From: Paenibacillus paeoniae | GTDB taxonomy: Bacteria; Bacillota; Bacilli; Paenibacillales; Paenibacillaceae | Direction: 5' to 3' | Assembly (NCBI RefSeq): GCF_003388735.1 | Contig: NZ_QUBQ01000002.1 | Coordinates: 372,001 to 436,000 of the forward strand | Length of the DNA stretch: 64,000 nt | Shown: positions 26,070 to 34,094 of the stretch, piece after piece | How positions within the stretch are numbered: position 1 is the stretch's first letter | How the letters are laid out: each line of letters begins with the position of its first letter | Made by a program: the position numbers and the translations under genes | Notes under the pieces: generated by a model | What the model was told of the DNA's origin: nothing | Databases searched by the model: none | The model's input: the letters and a program-made list of their open reading frames with translations, nothing else

Positions 26070-28379
26070 CTAGACCATATGCAATTGGTTATTGAAGCAG
26101 TATGTACCTCCCGCTTCCAGATTGACAAATATCCTATCATTCCCAAAACGTATGAATATACTGCCTTTGGTATGCGAATAAATGGTCGCTTCTACCAATT
26201 GGCCATTCTCCCAGGACACATCCACTTCCATGTTGCCTTTCGCTTGCAATCCCTTGATCGATCCCCTCGACCAAACCTCTGGCAGTGCAGGCAACAAATG
26301 AATTTCTCCATTATGACTCTGTAGCAGCATCTCTGCGATCGCAGCAGTCCCGCCATAGTTGCCATCAATAACAAAAATGTTCGTCTCCGCACCTGCGATC
26401 CCAGGTTTGGAGTACGTTAATAAATTATCAAAACATAATTCACCGATTAAATGTCCAATATGCTTGTGCGCACGATCCCCGTCATGCAATCTGGCAAAAT
26501 GGAGGCCAAATAGAGCGGCTGTAAATTCAATATCCTCTAGTTCATCTTGCAGCATTCTGTTCTCTAACGTAACTCTTGAGGCAGCGCTCAATTCCGGCGT
26601 CCCTTGTGGAGTGATTTGATTACTAGGATATAATGCGAACAAATGCGACAAATGCCTGTGCTCTGGCTGTGCTTCCTCATAATCCTCCAACCACTCTTGC
26701 AGCTGCCCCTTCTTGCCTACTTGCAATGGAGGCAAAATCGCTATGGCATCCGTTAACTGCTTCTGCAGCTCCACATCTCTGTCTAATAATTGTGCTGATT
26801 TCAAACAAAAGGTAAACAAATCACGAACTAGCACTTGATCCAAGGTAGATCCCATCGATAATTGCTGAACACCCTGACTCTTATTGCTTGGATAGAAATG
26901 ATTTTCAGGTGAATTGGATGGCCCAGTAACCAACCAACCGTAGGAGGGATGAATCGTCATATAATCCAGGAAGAAAGCAGCTGCCTCTTTTAACACGGGA
27001 TAAGCTTGCCCTTCCAAAAATGTACGATCTAGCGTATAGTCGTAATGCTCCATCAGGTGTGTAGCAATCCATAGCCCGCCGGTCACATTAAGTCCCCATG
27101 ACGTGTCCCATCCTGGTGCCGTGAATCCCCATGCATTCGAGAATACGTGCGCTACCCAGCCTTCGCTGCCATAGAAATTACTCGCAGTAGAACGTCCTGC
27201 ATGCGAAAGCTCCTCAATATAACGCATTAATGGCAGATGACATTCGCTCAAATTGGCTATTTCGGTGGGATAATAATTCATTTCCGTATTCGTATCCAAA
27301 TGATAATCACAGCTCCACTCCATACGAGAAGCTTCACCATCATTCCATATTCCCTGTAAGTTCAACGGCAATGGAGAGTCCGCCCGCGAGCCTGCAATCG
27401 TCAAATATCTGCCATATTGAAAAAATAAAACAAACAAATCAGGATCATCGATTTGCCCCTGTTTGAACAACTGTATTCTTTCATTCGTAGGCAGAGAGGA
27501 TTGTGCGGACGTACCCAAATCCAGATCAACTCGTGCATAAAGTTCACGATAGTCCAATATATGATCCTCTCTAAGCTGTGAATATCCCTTGGCAAGTGCT
27601 CCTTCTACTTGGCGCTTGGCATCTTCCTCCCAAGGGGCTTCTCTTCGGTAATCCGTATTCACTGCAAAATACACCCAGGCTTCATCGGCTCCCGATACAA
27701 CCAGCCCTCCCGCTTCACTGCGGAGAGTGCCGCCGGATACTACCACCTTTATGAGACCTTCACTCCATACGCCGCATGTACCATCACTGTGTACTTGCTC
27801 CGTAGCCTGGCCTCTGAATGTTAGGGTGTCGTTGTTCACTGTCTCCGTTTGGAAGGCTTCTGTACGCCCTTCGATACCCAACGTGAAAGAAACCGAACCC
27901 GGATGATCTCCCCATAAACGGGAAGCCACGAGATCATCCGCATGTGTAGCGAAAACTTCACGTCGGATGGTATGGCCATTCACCTTGTAGGATGTATGCG
28001 AAATAGCCTCATCCAAATCCAGCTCGCGCATGAAGCTATCGGAATCAACAACCGTTTCGAAATGAAACTTTATATCACACAGGGGCAGGTTTGTTCCAAA
28101 ATTCATTTTTTTCGGCTGCAACACTTGTTTGGCAAGTCTATCTCCTGTTGGATAGTCTCCCGCAAAAAAATGCTTTCTCATCTCTTCAAGGTCAGCCTTC
28201 CCCTTAGACGGGGTAATGGTTGCTTCCGATTGTCCCGACCAGTAGGTTACTTCAGTCATGCTCCATGTCTCTGAATCTGCGCCCCCATAAATGACAGCAC
28301 CCATTCTTCCATTTCCGAGAGGAAGTCCCTCTGACCATTTCGAGGCGGGTTGTCTATACCATAGTTTATATTTACTCAT
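26070..28379 (-). CDS. GH95 alpha-L-fucosidase (or alpha-L-galactosidase), cytosolic
   Basis: 769 residues spanning the full GH95 layout: N-terminal beta domain (LWYRQPASKWSEGLPLGNGR at the start is diagnostic), helical (alpha/alpha)6 barrel with NLQGIWND and DTNTEMNYYPTEIANLSECH, and a C-terminal beta domain. The asparagines and glutamate in these motifs match the inverting mechanism known for GH95. No signal peptide, so it acts on imported oligosaccharides, most often Fuc-alpha-1,2-Gal ends. AAGGAG precedes the ATG. It is the third gene after the DUF5107-TPR and mutarotase-like genes (15-base gap). Confidence 0.9.
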   Translation of the reverse strand: MSKYKLWYRQPASKWSEGLPLGNGRMGAVIYGGADSETWSMTEVTYWSGQSEATITPSKGKADLEEMRKHFFAGDYPTGDRLAKQVLQPKKMNFGTNLPLCDIKFHFETVVDSDSFMRELDLDEAISHTSYKVNGHTIRREVFATHADDLVASRLWGDHPGSVSFTLGIEGRTEAFQTETVNNDTLTFRGQATEQVHSDGTCGVWSEGLIKVVVSGGTLRSEAGGLVVSGADEAWVYFAVNTDYRREAPWEEDAKRQVEGALAKGYSQLREDHILDYRELYARVDLDLGTSAQSSLPTNERIQLFKQGQIDDPDLFVLFFQYGRYLTIAGSRADSPLPLNLQGIWNDGEASRMEWSCDYHLDTNTEMNYYPTEIANLSECHLPLMRYIEELSHAGRSTASNFYGSEGWVAHVFSNAWGFTAPGWDTSWGLNVTGGLWIATHLMEHYDYTLDRTFLEGQAYPVLKEAAAFFLDYMTIHPSYGWLVTGPSNSPENHFYPSNKSQGVQQLSMGSTLDQVLVRDLFTFCLKSAQLLDRDVELQKQLTDAIAILPPLQVGKKGQLQEWLEDYEEAQPEHRHLSHLFALYPSNQITPQGTPELSAASRVTLENRMLQDELEDIEFTAALFGLHFARLHDGDRAHKHIGHLIGELCFDNLLTYSKPGIAGAETNIFVIDGNYGGTAAIAEMLLQSHNGEIHLLPALPEVWSRGSIKGLQAKGNMEVDVSWENGQLVEATIYSHTKGSIFIRFGNDRIFVNLEAGGTYCFNNQLHMV

Positions 28380-28394
28380 AGTGCACTCTCCTTG

Positions 28395-29360
28395 TTATCT
28401 ATACTCTGAATCGTGCATTCCAGTCGCCAACTCGATTTCCAAAAACCATTCATAAGTACCGTGTGCTTCTACAACAGCAACAGACTTGTGCTCCATTGCA
28501 TAAGATAAATCGTCCAGGAAGCCGGTAGCCGGTTCGATCGCCACATGATACTGTCCCTGATATCCGCCAGCATTCGCCCAGATGGACAGGTAAGGAACCT
28601 TATCTTTTGGAAATAGCATCGTTAACTGTTCTCCTGTAACCGGGTCGAAAAGCGAGGCCTTCCCTTCGGGCAACTCACCTTGAAAATAATACTTCTCTGC
28701 CGTGCGAGCCGTGGCCGCTTCCACCACGTTCAATCGTATCTGTTCTTGATCCCCATAGGGGATTGGCCACTTCTGGACATCTCCCCTCTGGCCCAATCGA
28801 CCATCTTGTGAATAGGAGACAACAATGGTATTCATTTCGCGGGGTACTATCATTTCCATCCCTTCTTCAACTTGAAACAGCGGATGGGCTGCCCATAAGA
28901 ACGAAAAGGGAAATGGGCTAAGATTTAGAACCGAATAATCAATCCGTAATCGCTGTTCTTTCGTAAACGAATAGGTTTTCTTCAGATGATACGGCATCCT
29001 CACCCCATATACATCGCAACTGAGTTTTCCTTCATGTGCGATGACATGCCAAGGAATCGACCACACCTCTCCATGATCAGGCAATTGTACCTCCTGCCAA
29101 GGAAATTCCGGATACTGGCATACATTAATCGTCGGGAACATCTCATCCCAGCCGCTGCCGTCACTATCTGCGAATGAACTCGCATACCCATTGTTGCCAA
29201 GCGGGTTATCTGATCTCGATAACCATTCTCTTCCAGTCTTCAGATTTTTCAATGAAATGACTTTGCTCCCTAGATTAGCAGCAATCGTGAGTTCTATGAT
29301 TGAGTTCGTACCTGTCCATACCACTTGGTCATCCATCTGATGTTGTTTCCACTGCAACAT
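28395..29360 (-). CDS. Galactose-mutarotase-like (aldose 1-epimerase superfamily) protein
   Basis: 321 residues with a galactose mutarotase-like beta-sandwich. Segments include SKVISLKNLKTGREW near the N-terminus, GWDEMFPTINVCQYP, and FLWAAHPLFQVEEGMEM, whose histidine lies where the catalytic histidine of mutarotases falls. The usual acid/base glutamate could be the E in YHVAIEPATGF (about residue 270), a good match to the family motif. It may interconvert anomers of released galactose or fucose. AAAGGGGAAAG precedes the ATG. Cytosolic. Confidence 0.75.
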   Translation of the reverse strand: MLQWKQHQMDDQVVWTGTNSIIELTIAANLGSKVISLKNLKTGREWLSRSDNPLGNNGYASSFADSDGSGWDEMFPTINVCQYPEFPWQEVQLPDHGEVWSIPWHVIAHEGKLSCDVYGVRMPYHLKKTYSFTKEQRLRIDYSVLNLSPFPFSFLWAAHPLFQVEEGMEMIVPREMNTIVVSYSQDGRLGQRGDVQKWPIPYGDQEQIRLNVVEAATARTAEKYYFQGELPEGKASLFDPVTGEQLTMLFPKDKVPYLSIWANAGGYQGQYHVAIEPATGFLDDLSYAMEHKSVAVVEAHGTYEWFLEIELATGMHDSEYR

Positions 29361-29390
29361 GGTTGCTTTCCCCTTTCTCCTCTGATAAAT

Positions 29391-29550
29391 ATGAGAAAAC
29401 CCCTATCGAGGCCTTTCGTAGATGAGCGACCTGAAAGTTTGCAAAGCAAACTCACTTCGTAAGCATCGGTAGGTTTTATCGCCAATAAGAATTTTATATT
29501 TCGTCACCCCGAAACTTATAAATTCTTATGTGGTGAGAAAACCTCTATCA
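29391..29550. repeat. Composite intergenic repeat with nested inverted and direct repeats
   Basis: GAGAAAACCCCTATC at about 29391 recurs as GAGAAAACCTCTATC near 29535. Between them are an inverted pair AAAACCCCTATCGA / GCATCGGTAGGTTTT (about 29394-29477), a short palindrome GTTTGCAAAGCAAAC (29436-29450), and a long hairpin ATAAGAATTT...AAATTCTTAT (29485-29529). Such mosaic palindromes are typical of dispersed non-coding repeats; here it separates the mutarotase-like and DUF5107 genes. Confidence 0.6.
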
Positions 29551-29658
29551 CAGACATTCTTGAGGAACGACCGTATGTAGAGGCAGCTTTGCATATTTTG
29601 GATTATAGTAAAAATCACTCAAGAACGCGGTTCAACAGCGTTCTTGAGCATAATTAAT

Positions 29659-32600
29659 TTATGAAGCACCCTGAAGCGCAAGCTCCATATGAATGGCAGC
29701 ACCTTGATGGTTCGGCTCGAGTTCAAGTGCCAGCTTAAAGTTCTTCACCGCTTCTGCTTGGTTTCCAAGACCTAAATGACCCAGCCCCATCATGTAGTAA
29801 CAATGGATATGATTCTTCTTATTCAGATCCTCATCAAATACCAGGAAGTCTGGTAAAGATACTGCGAAATAATCAATCTTTTGATCGATGAAGATATGTT
29901 GTTCTCCATAGTCCACTAGCTTGTTGAACCGGCTGCGAGCCGCTTTCTCATGACCCAATTGACGTAAAGCAACACCTTGATAGAAAATCATGTGCGGCGG
30001 TTGGTCATTATAGTACATCGCGCTTGTCGGTTCATCCAACCCTTGGGAAGCTGCCGCAAAATACTGCATAGCTTGCTCCTCTTCTCCAAGCTGTTGATGA
30101 GAGAGACCTAAGTAATAATGGATGTTATTTTCTTGGGCCCCTTCTAATTTCCCCTCATTCACATTCAACGGGTACTGCTTCGCTGCGAGCAATTGCTCTA
30201 TTGCTTCCATCGCTTGGCCTGTTTCTAGCAGCTTCTTCGCCCACTCTACTCGCGCTAACACATATTGTGTCGGCACTTTACCTTCGCCGCCTTCCCACGG
30301 GTGGAAGTTGCGATTCATAATCAACGCAATCGCTTCTTCATGACGGCTCAAGGCGTTGTGCAAGGTAATATACTCCAGGTACAAATCATCACGGATGATC
30401 ACTAATTCCTTGTATTGATCCAATTGGGCTAATCGTTGCTCCGATGGATAATTAAGCTTCTTATACAATTGATCCAGCTCGTAAAATACTCGAGCGTCGG
30501 ATGTATTCAGAGCAAATGCTTTCTCTAAGGCAGTAAGCGCTGCATCTGAATGATGCTTTTTATTGAAATAAGCTAAAGCCAAGTTACGGTATACGGTTGC
30601 AAATGTATCATTCAACGCTACGGATTTCTCCCAGCAGGATACAGCTTCATTATGTCGCTTCTTATCAAACAACAAGTTGCCGAGATAGTAGGGTGCCTTT
30701 GAATCATTCTCGCGCAATGCTGTCACATGCTTCAATACGACATAATCCTGAATCGAGTTGGGGAAGCAATACGCAGGATTCGCTTCCTCCGCAAGGCCAT
30801 AATAGGAATCACATGCAGCGGGATTGTTACACTTCATGTTCAAGTACCCTTGATAGTAACGAACCATTGGATACACGTTGCCGCTTGTACGTTCAGCAAT
30901 GCGGCCTAATACATCCAGCGCTTCGACATATTGCCCAGCATCCGCATAATCCTGTGCAAGCGCAATATAGTTATGCGCGTCGTCCCGCATCAGGTTCACT
31001 AATGTTTGCTTCGCTTGATCTGCTTGCTCTTGATTGCCGGATTGCTCATAGATGTAGATCAATTCATTCTTTGAACCGAATTCAATCGGATCAAGACGTA
31101 TGGTTTCCTCTGTCAGCCCCTTTGCTTCAGCCAGACGATTGAGTTTTCTCAGAATAACGCTCTTCAGATTACGAGCTTTGTAATTGCGTTGCTGCATCGT
31201 AAGAGAACGGTCAATCAGTTCAAGCGCTTCTTCATATTGCTGCTTCTCACTAGCAATTTGCGCTAGCGCATAATACCCGGTTGCTTGCCATGCTGCGGAC
31301 CAGACTGCCTTATAGAATGTCGTGAACGCTTCCTCCAAGCGGCCTTGCCATTTCAAGGTTTTCCCTAAGTTGTAGAACGGCTCACTGTCATAAGGTCTTG
31401 CATTATGGCGAGTCAACGTCTCAATCGCTTTTCTAAAGTACACTTCACTCTCTTCCAGCAGCCCTCTGCGCAGCAGCAATAATCCGTATGCGTTATTCAG
31501 GCGAATATCGTCTGGATCACGTTTTAATCCTTCCAAATAATAAGCGTCAGGCTCATACGTAGCATGACGATACTGCTCCAAGTGAAGACCTGCTAAATAT
31601 AAAGCCTCTGTATTCTTCAACTCTTCCGGCGCGCCGATCGCTTTCGCCGGAGCTGGCGTTTGCTCGATTCCCTTCGGCTTCGGCTGATACGAGATCAGTT
31701 CTCTGCCACTTGCAGTTAAGACCGTAAGGATTAAATCTTCCTCAAGTTCATTCTTATCGATCTCCATTTCAGCCAAGAATGTATCAACGGGTGAAAGCTT
31801 AAGCGTCTTGTCCAAATACGTTTGACGAGCGCTTTTGAGAATGACATGCGCATCCTCGAATACCGAGGTTGCATAGACATGTACGGTCGCTTGTTGACCG
31901 GTCACTTCCAAATTCACAGCCGCATCAATAGAAGCGTTCTTGACCATGCCGACTTGTTTGTATGGCATAAAATATTGCTTAAAGCTCTTCTCTTCATACG
32001 GTTGAAGCCATGTGAAATCGGGTTGGTTGTCTGTGTAGACACCGGTCATTAGCTCAATGTAAGGACCATCTTCATCTGTTAAATTACGATCCCATGCTTG
32101 ACCAAATTCGCCATGCCCCCATGTCCATTGCTTCTTGCCTGGCGAGACATGTTTATTCGCAATATGCAGCAGCCCTGCCTGGACTTTATGATCATAGCCG
32201 CCAATAAAATTGTAATCTGACTGATAAGCCATATAGGATGTAGGTACGGGAATATTACTGTATTTGGAAATATCAACGCCTTCTGAGTAATCCATCTTGT
32301 AGTACGTTCCGGTTGCAATTGGAAATTTGGATACATCACGTTTCCCATGATCGAATACGGCATGTACATCGGGAGGAAATACCGATTGACTATGATCATT
32401 GGCAGCCAATGCCGGATTCGCCCACCATAGGAACGTCTGAGGCTCCGGTGTGCGGTTGTACATTTGCGCATGGATCTCTAAGTAAGCTTTTCCAGGGTAC
32501 AGCGTGAAGCCTGTTGTTACTTTCGTACCGTACATCCGGTCGATTTCGCCTACCCATACCGTTTTACTGCCATCCTCGTTGGCCTCTATGCTGTATTCAA

Positions 32601-33009
32601 CAGGTCCATACGTATTGGGACGGTGATGCTGCGGCCAGTTAAATTCAATACCGCCTGAGATCCATGGTCCAATCAGACCAACTAATGCAGGCTTGATCAC
32701 TTGATTGTGATAGACAAAATCATAGTTATTCGTCTTATCGATCGCTCTATAAATTCGTCCGCCAATTTGAGGCATCATTTGAATTTGAACGTATTCGTTT
32801 TCCAGGTACACCATTTGATAGGGCTTCATAACCTTATCATCATAGATTTTATCAATAACTGGATGAGGATAGACTCGGCCTGAACTCCCCTGGTAGACGC
32901 GTTTCTCCAGAAACATCGGATTTTTATCTGGCTCCCCTACTTCATAAGTAGGAATTTCAATCCTTTCTTCCCATACCTTAACTTCGTCTTGTTGTGTCAA
33001 TTCGCTCAT
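29659..33009 (-). CDS. DUF5107 domain protein with long TPR array
   Basis: 1116 residues, no signal peptide. The N-terminal 420 residues form a DUF5107 domain, a galactose-mutarotase-like beta-sandwich (GGRIYRAIDKTNNYDFVYHN; ISGGIEFNWPQHHRP), a family of unknown activity often found beside glycan genes. From about 460 to the end come at least twelve TPR-like helix pairs (LNNAYGLLLLRRGLLEESEV; AVSCWEKSVALNDTFATVYR). The repeats should bind other proteins. The start at 33009 fits where the family begins; an upstream in-frame ATG at 33063 lacks a ribosome binding site but is possible, because a minus-strand TATAAT at 33097-33102 could start transcription near 33090. First gene of the DUF5107-mutarotase-GH95 set. 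Confidence 0.8.
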   Translation of the reverse strand: MSELTQQDEVKVWEERIEIPTYEVGEPDKNPMFLEKRVYQGSSGRVYPHPVIDKIYDDKVMKPYQMVYLENEYVQIQMMPQIGGRIYRAIDKTNNYDFVYHNQVIKPALVGLIGPWISGGIEFNWPQHHRPNTYGPVEYSIEANEDGSKTVWVGEIDRMYGTKVTTGFTLYPGKAYLEIHAQMYNRTPEPQTFLWWANPALAANDHSQSVFPPDVHAVFDHGKRDVSKFPIATGTYYKMDYSEGVDISKYSNIPVPTSYMAYQSDYNFIGGYDHKVQAGLLHIANKHVSPGKKQWTWGHGEFGQAWDRNLTDEDGPYIELMTGVYTDNQPDFTWLQPYEEKSFKQYFMPYKQVGMVKNASIDAAVNLEVTGQQATVHVYATSVFEDAHVILKSARQTYLDKTLKLSPVDTFLAEMEIDKNELEEDLILTVLTASGRELISYQPKPKGIEQTPAPAKAIGAPEELKNTEALYLAGLHLEQYRHATYEPDAYYLEGLKRDPDDIRLNNAYGLLLLRRGLLEESEVYFRKAIETLTRHNARPYDSEPFYNLGKTLKWQGRLEEAFTTFYKAVWSAAWQATGYYALAQIASEKQQYEEALELIDRSLTMQQRNYKARNLKSVILRKLNRLAEAKGLTEETIRLDPIEFGSKNELIYIYEQSGNQEQADQAKQTLVNLMRDDAHNYIALAQDYADAGQYVEALDVLGRIAERTSGNVYPMVRYYQGYLNMKCNNPAACDSYYGLAEEANPAYCFPNSIQDYVVLKHVTALRENDSKAPYYLGNLLFDKKRHNEAVSCWEKSVALNDTFATVYRNLALAYFNKKHHSDAALTALEKAFALNTSDARVFYELDQLYKKLNYPSEQRLAQLDQYKELVIIRDDLYLEYITLHNALSRHEEAIALIMNRNFHPWEGGEGKVPTQYVLARVEWAKKLLETGQAMEAIEQLLAAKQYPLNVNEGKLEGAQENNIHYYLGLSHQQLGEEEQAMQYFAAASQGLDEPTSAMYYNDQPPHMIFYQGVALRQLGHEKAARSRFNKLVDYGEQHIFIDQKIDYFAVSLPDFLVFDEDLNKKNHIHCYYMMGLGHLGLGNQAEAVKNFKLALELEPNHQGAAIHMELALQGAS

Positions 33010-33127
33010 CCCTTCGTATACAAGATGTATATTCGTTACTCTTATCCTACGAGGTTTCATCACTCAAGACCATTCACTATCAAATGAAGATGATGGATTA
33101 TATTATGATTTTAGTTGCGTTTAAGAG

Positions 33128-33156
33128 TTGACAAGCGTTTCTGGAAAAAGCATAGT
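33128..33156 (+). promoter_or_regulatory. Likely promoter of the AraC regulator gene
   Basis: A perfect -35 TTGACA (33128-33133) is followed after 17 bases by CATAGT (33151-33156), a four-of-six -10. The predicted start would be close to 33163, next to the ATG at 33164, so either the message is nearly leaderless or an ATG at 33194 is used. Confidence 0.45.
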
Positions 33157-33163
33157 GTATATT

Positions 33164-34057
33164 ATGGATACTATGAAAAAACAAGACGGATTCATGTCCC
33201 AAAAGTTGATTGTGCTGCCTGATGATATTATTGCCGAATACGCGACTCACCCGCTCATTCGTCCACTGTATATAACCGATATAGGCTACTTTCCGCAGGC
33301 ACTGCATCACTACCGTGAACGTCCTGCGGGCAGCGCTGCTTATATCGTTATGTATTGTATGGCTGGTGAGGGCTGGGTTAGCCTGAGTGGTCAGAAGAAA
33401 CAGATCCTGCAGAAAGGCTCCGTCATGGTTATCCCAGCAAATATGCCCCATGAATACGGCTCCTCGGAAACCAATCCATGGACTATTTATTGGTTTCATA
33501 TGAAAGGAGAGAATGCCGATTCCTTCTTTGAAGGCATAGATCAATATACGATACCAACACAGGTATCCGTTGAAAATTCCGCCAAAATCATCGAGCTGTT
33601 TCATCAATGTTATGATCTTCTGCAGAAAGGCTACTCCCTCAACCGCATTATTTATGTCTCGCAACTGGCATCTCATCTCGCGGCGCTCATACGATTCTCG
33701 CAGCAACAACCCCATGTGCCAGGGAAGCAGAAGAAAAAGCACGATCTGGAGCTCTCGCTCCAATTCATGAGCGATCACTTGGAGCAGAATATATCCCTAC
33801 AAGAATTAGCGGATCAAGCCCATTTGTCGGTTCCGCATTATACGCATGTGTTCAAAAAAACGACAGGCTACTCCCCCATCGATTACTATTTACGACTTAA
33901 GATTCAACTCGCATGCCAATATCTGGACCTGACCGAGCAGAGTATTAAGGAAATTAGCATTCGCCTCGGGTTTCAGGATCCCTATTACTTCTCACGACTC
34001 TTCAAAAAAATAATGGGGAAGGCTCCCCTCGTGTATCGAAATACACGAAAGGGGTGA
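33164..34057 (+). CDS. AraC-family regulator with cupin sensor, divergent from DUF5107 operon
   Basis: 297 residues. An N-terminal cupin-like sugar-sensing domain (AAYIVMYCMAGEGWVSLSG, GSVMVIPANMPHEYGSS) is followed by two AraC helix-turn-helix motifs (ISLQELADQAHLSVPHYTHV; IKEISIRLGFQDPYYFSRLF, about 210-290). It resembles regulators of the RhaS/MsmR type. No strong ribosome binding site marks the start; 33164, 33173 and 33194 are all possible. A short GGGG/CCCC hairpin follows the stop codon. Its divergent place makes the DUF5107-mutarotase-GH95 genes the likely targets. Confidence 0.85.
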   Translation: MDTMKKQDGFMSQKLIVLPDDIIAEYATHPLIRPLYITDIGYFPQALHHYRERPAGSAAYIVMYCMAGEGWVSLSGQKKQILQKGSVMVIPANMPHEYGSSETNPWTIYWFHMKGENADSFFEGIDQYTIPTQVSVENSAKIIELFHQCYDLLQKGYSLNRIIYVSQLASHLAALIRFSQQQPHVPGKQKKKHDLELSLQFMSDHLEQNISLQELADQAHLSVPHYTHVFKKTTGYSPIDYYLRLKIQLACQYLDLTEQSIKEISIRLGFQDPYYFSRLFKKIMGKAPLVYRNTRKG

Positions 34058-34094
34058 CTTCCCCCATTCTTTTCCCGCTTACGTCAAAGCCTTC

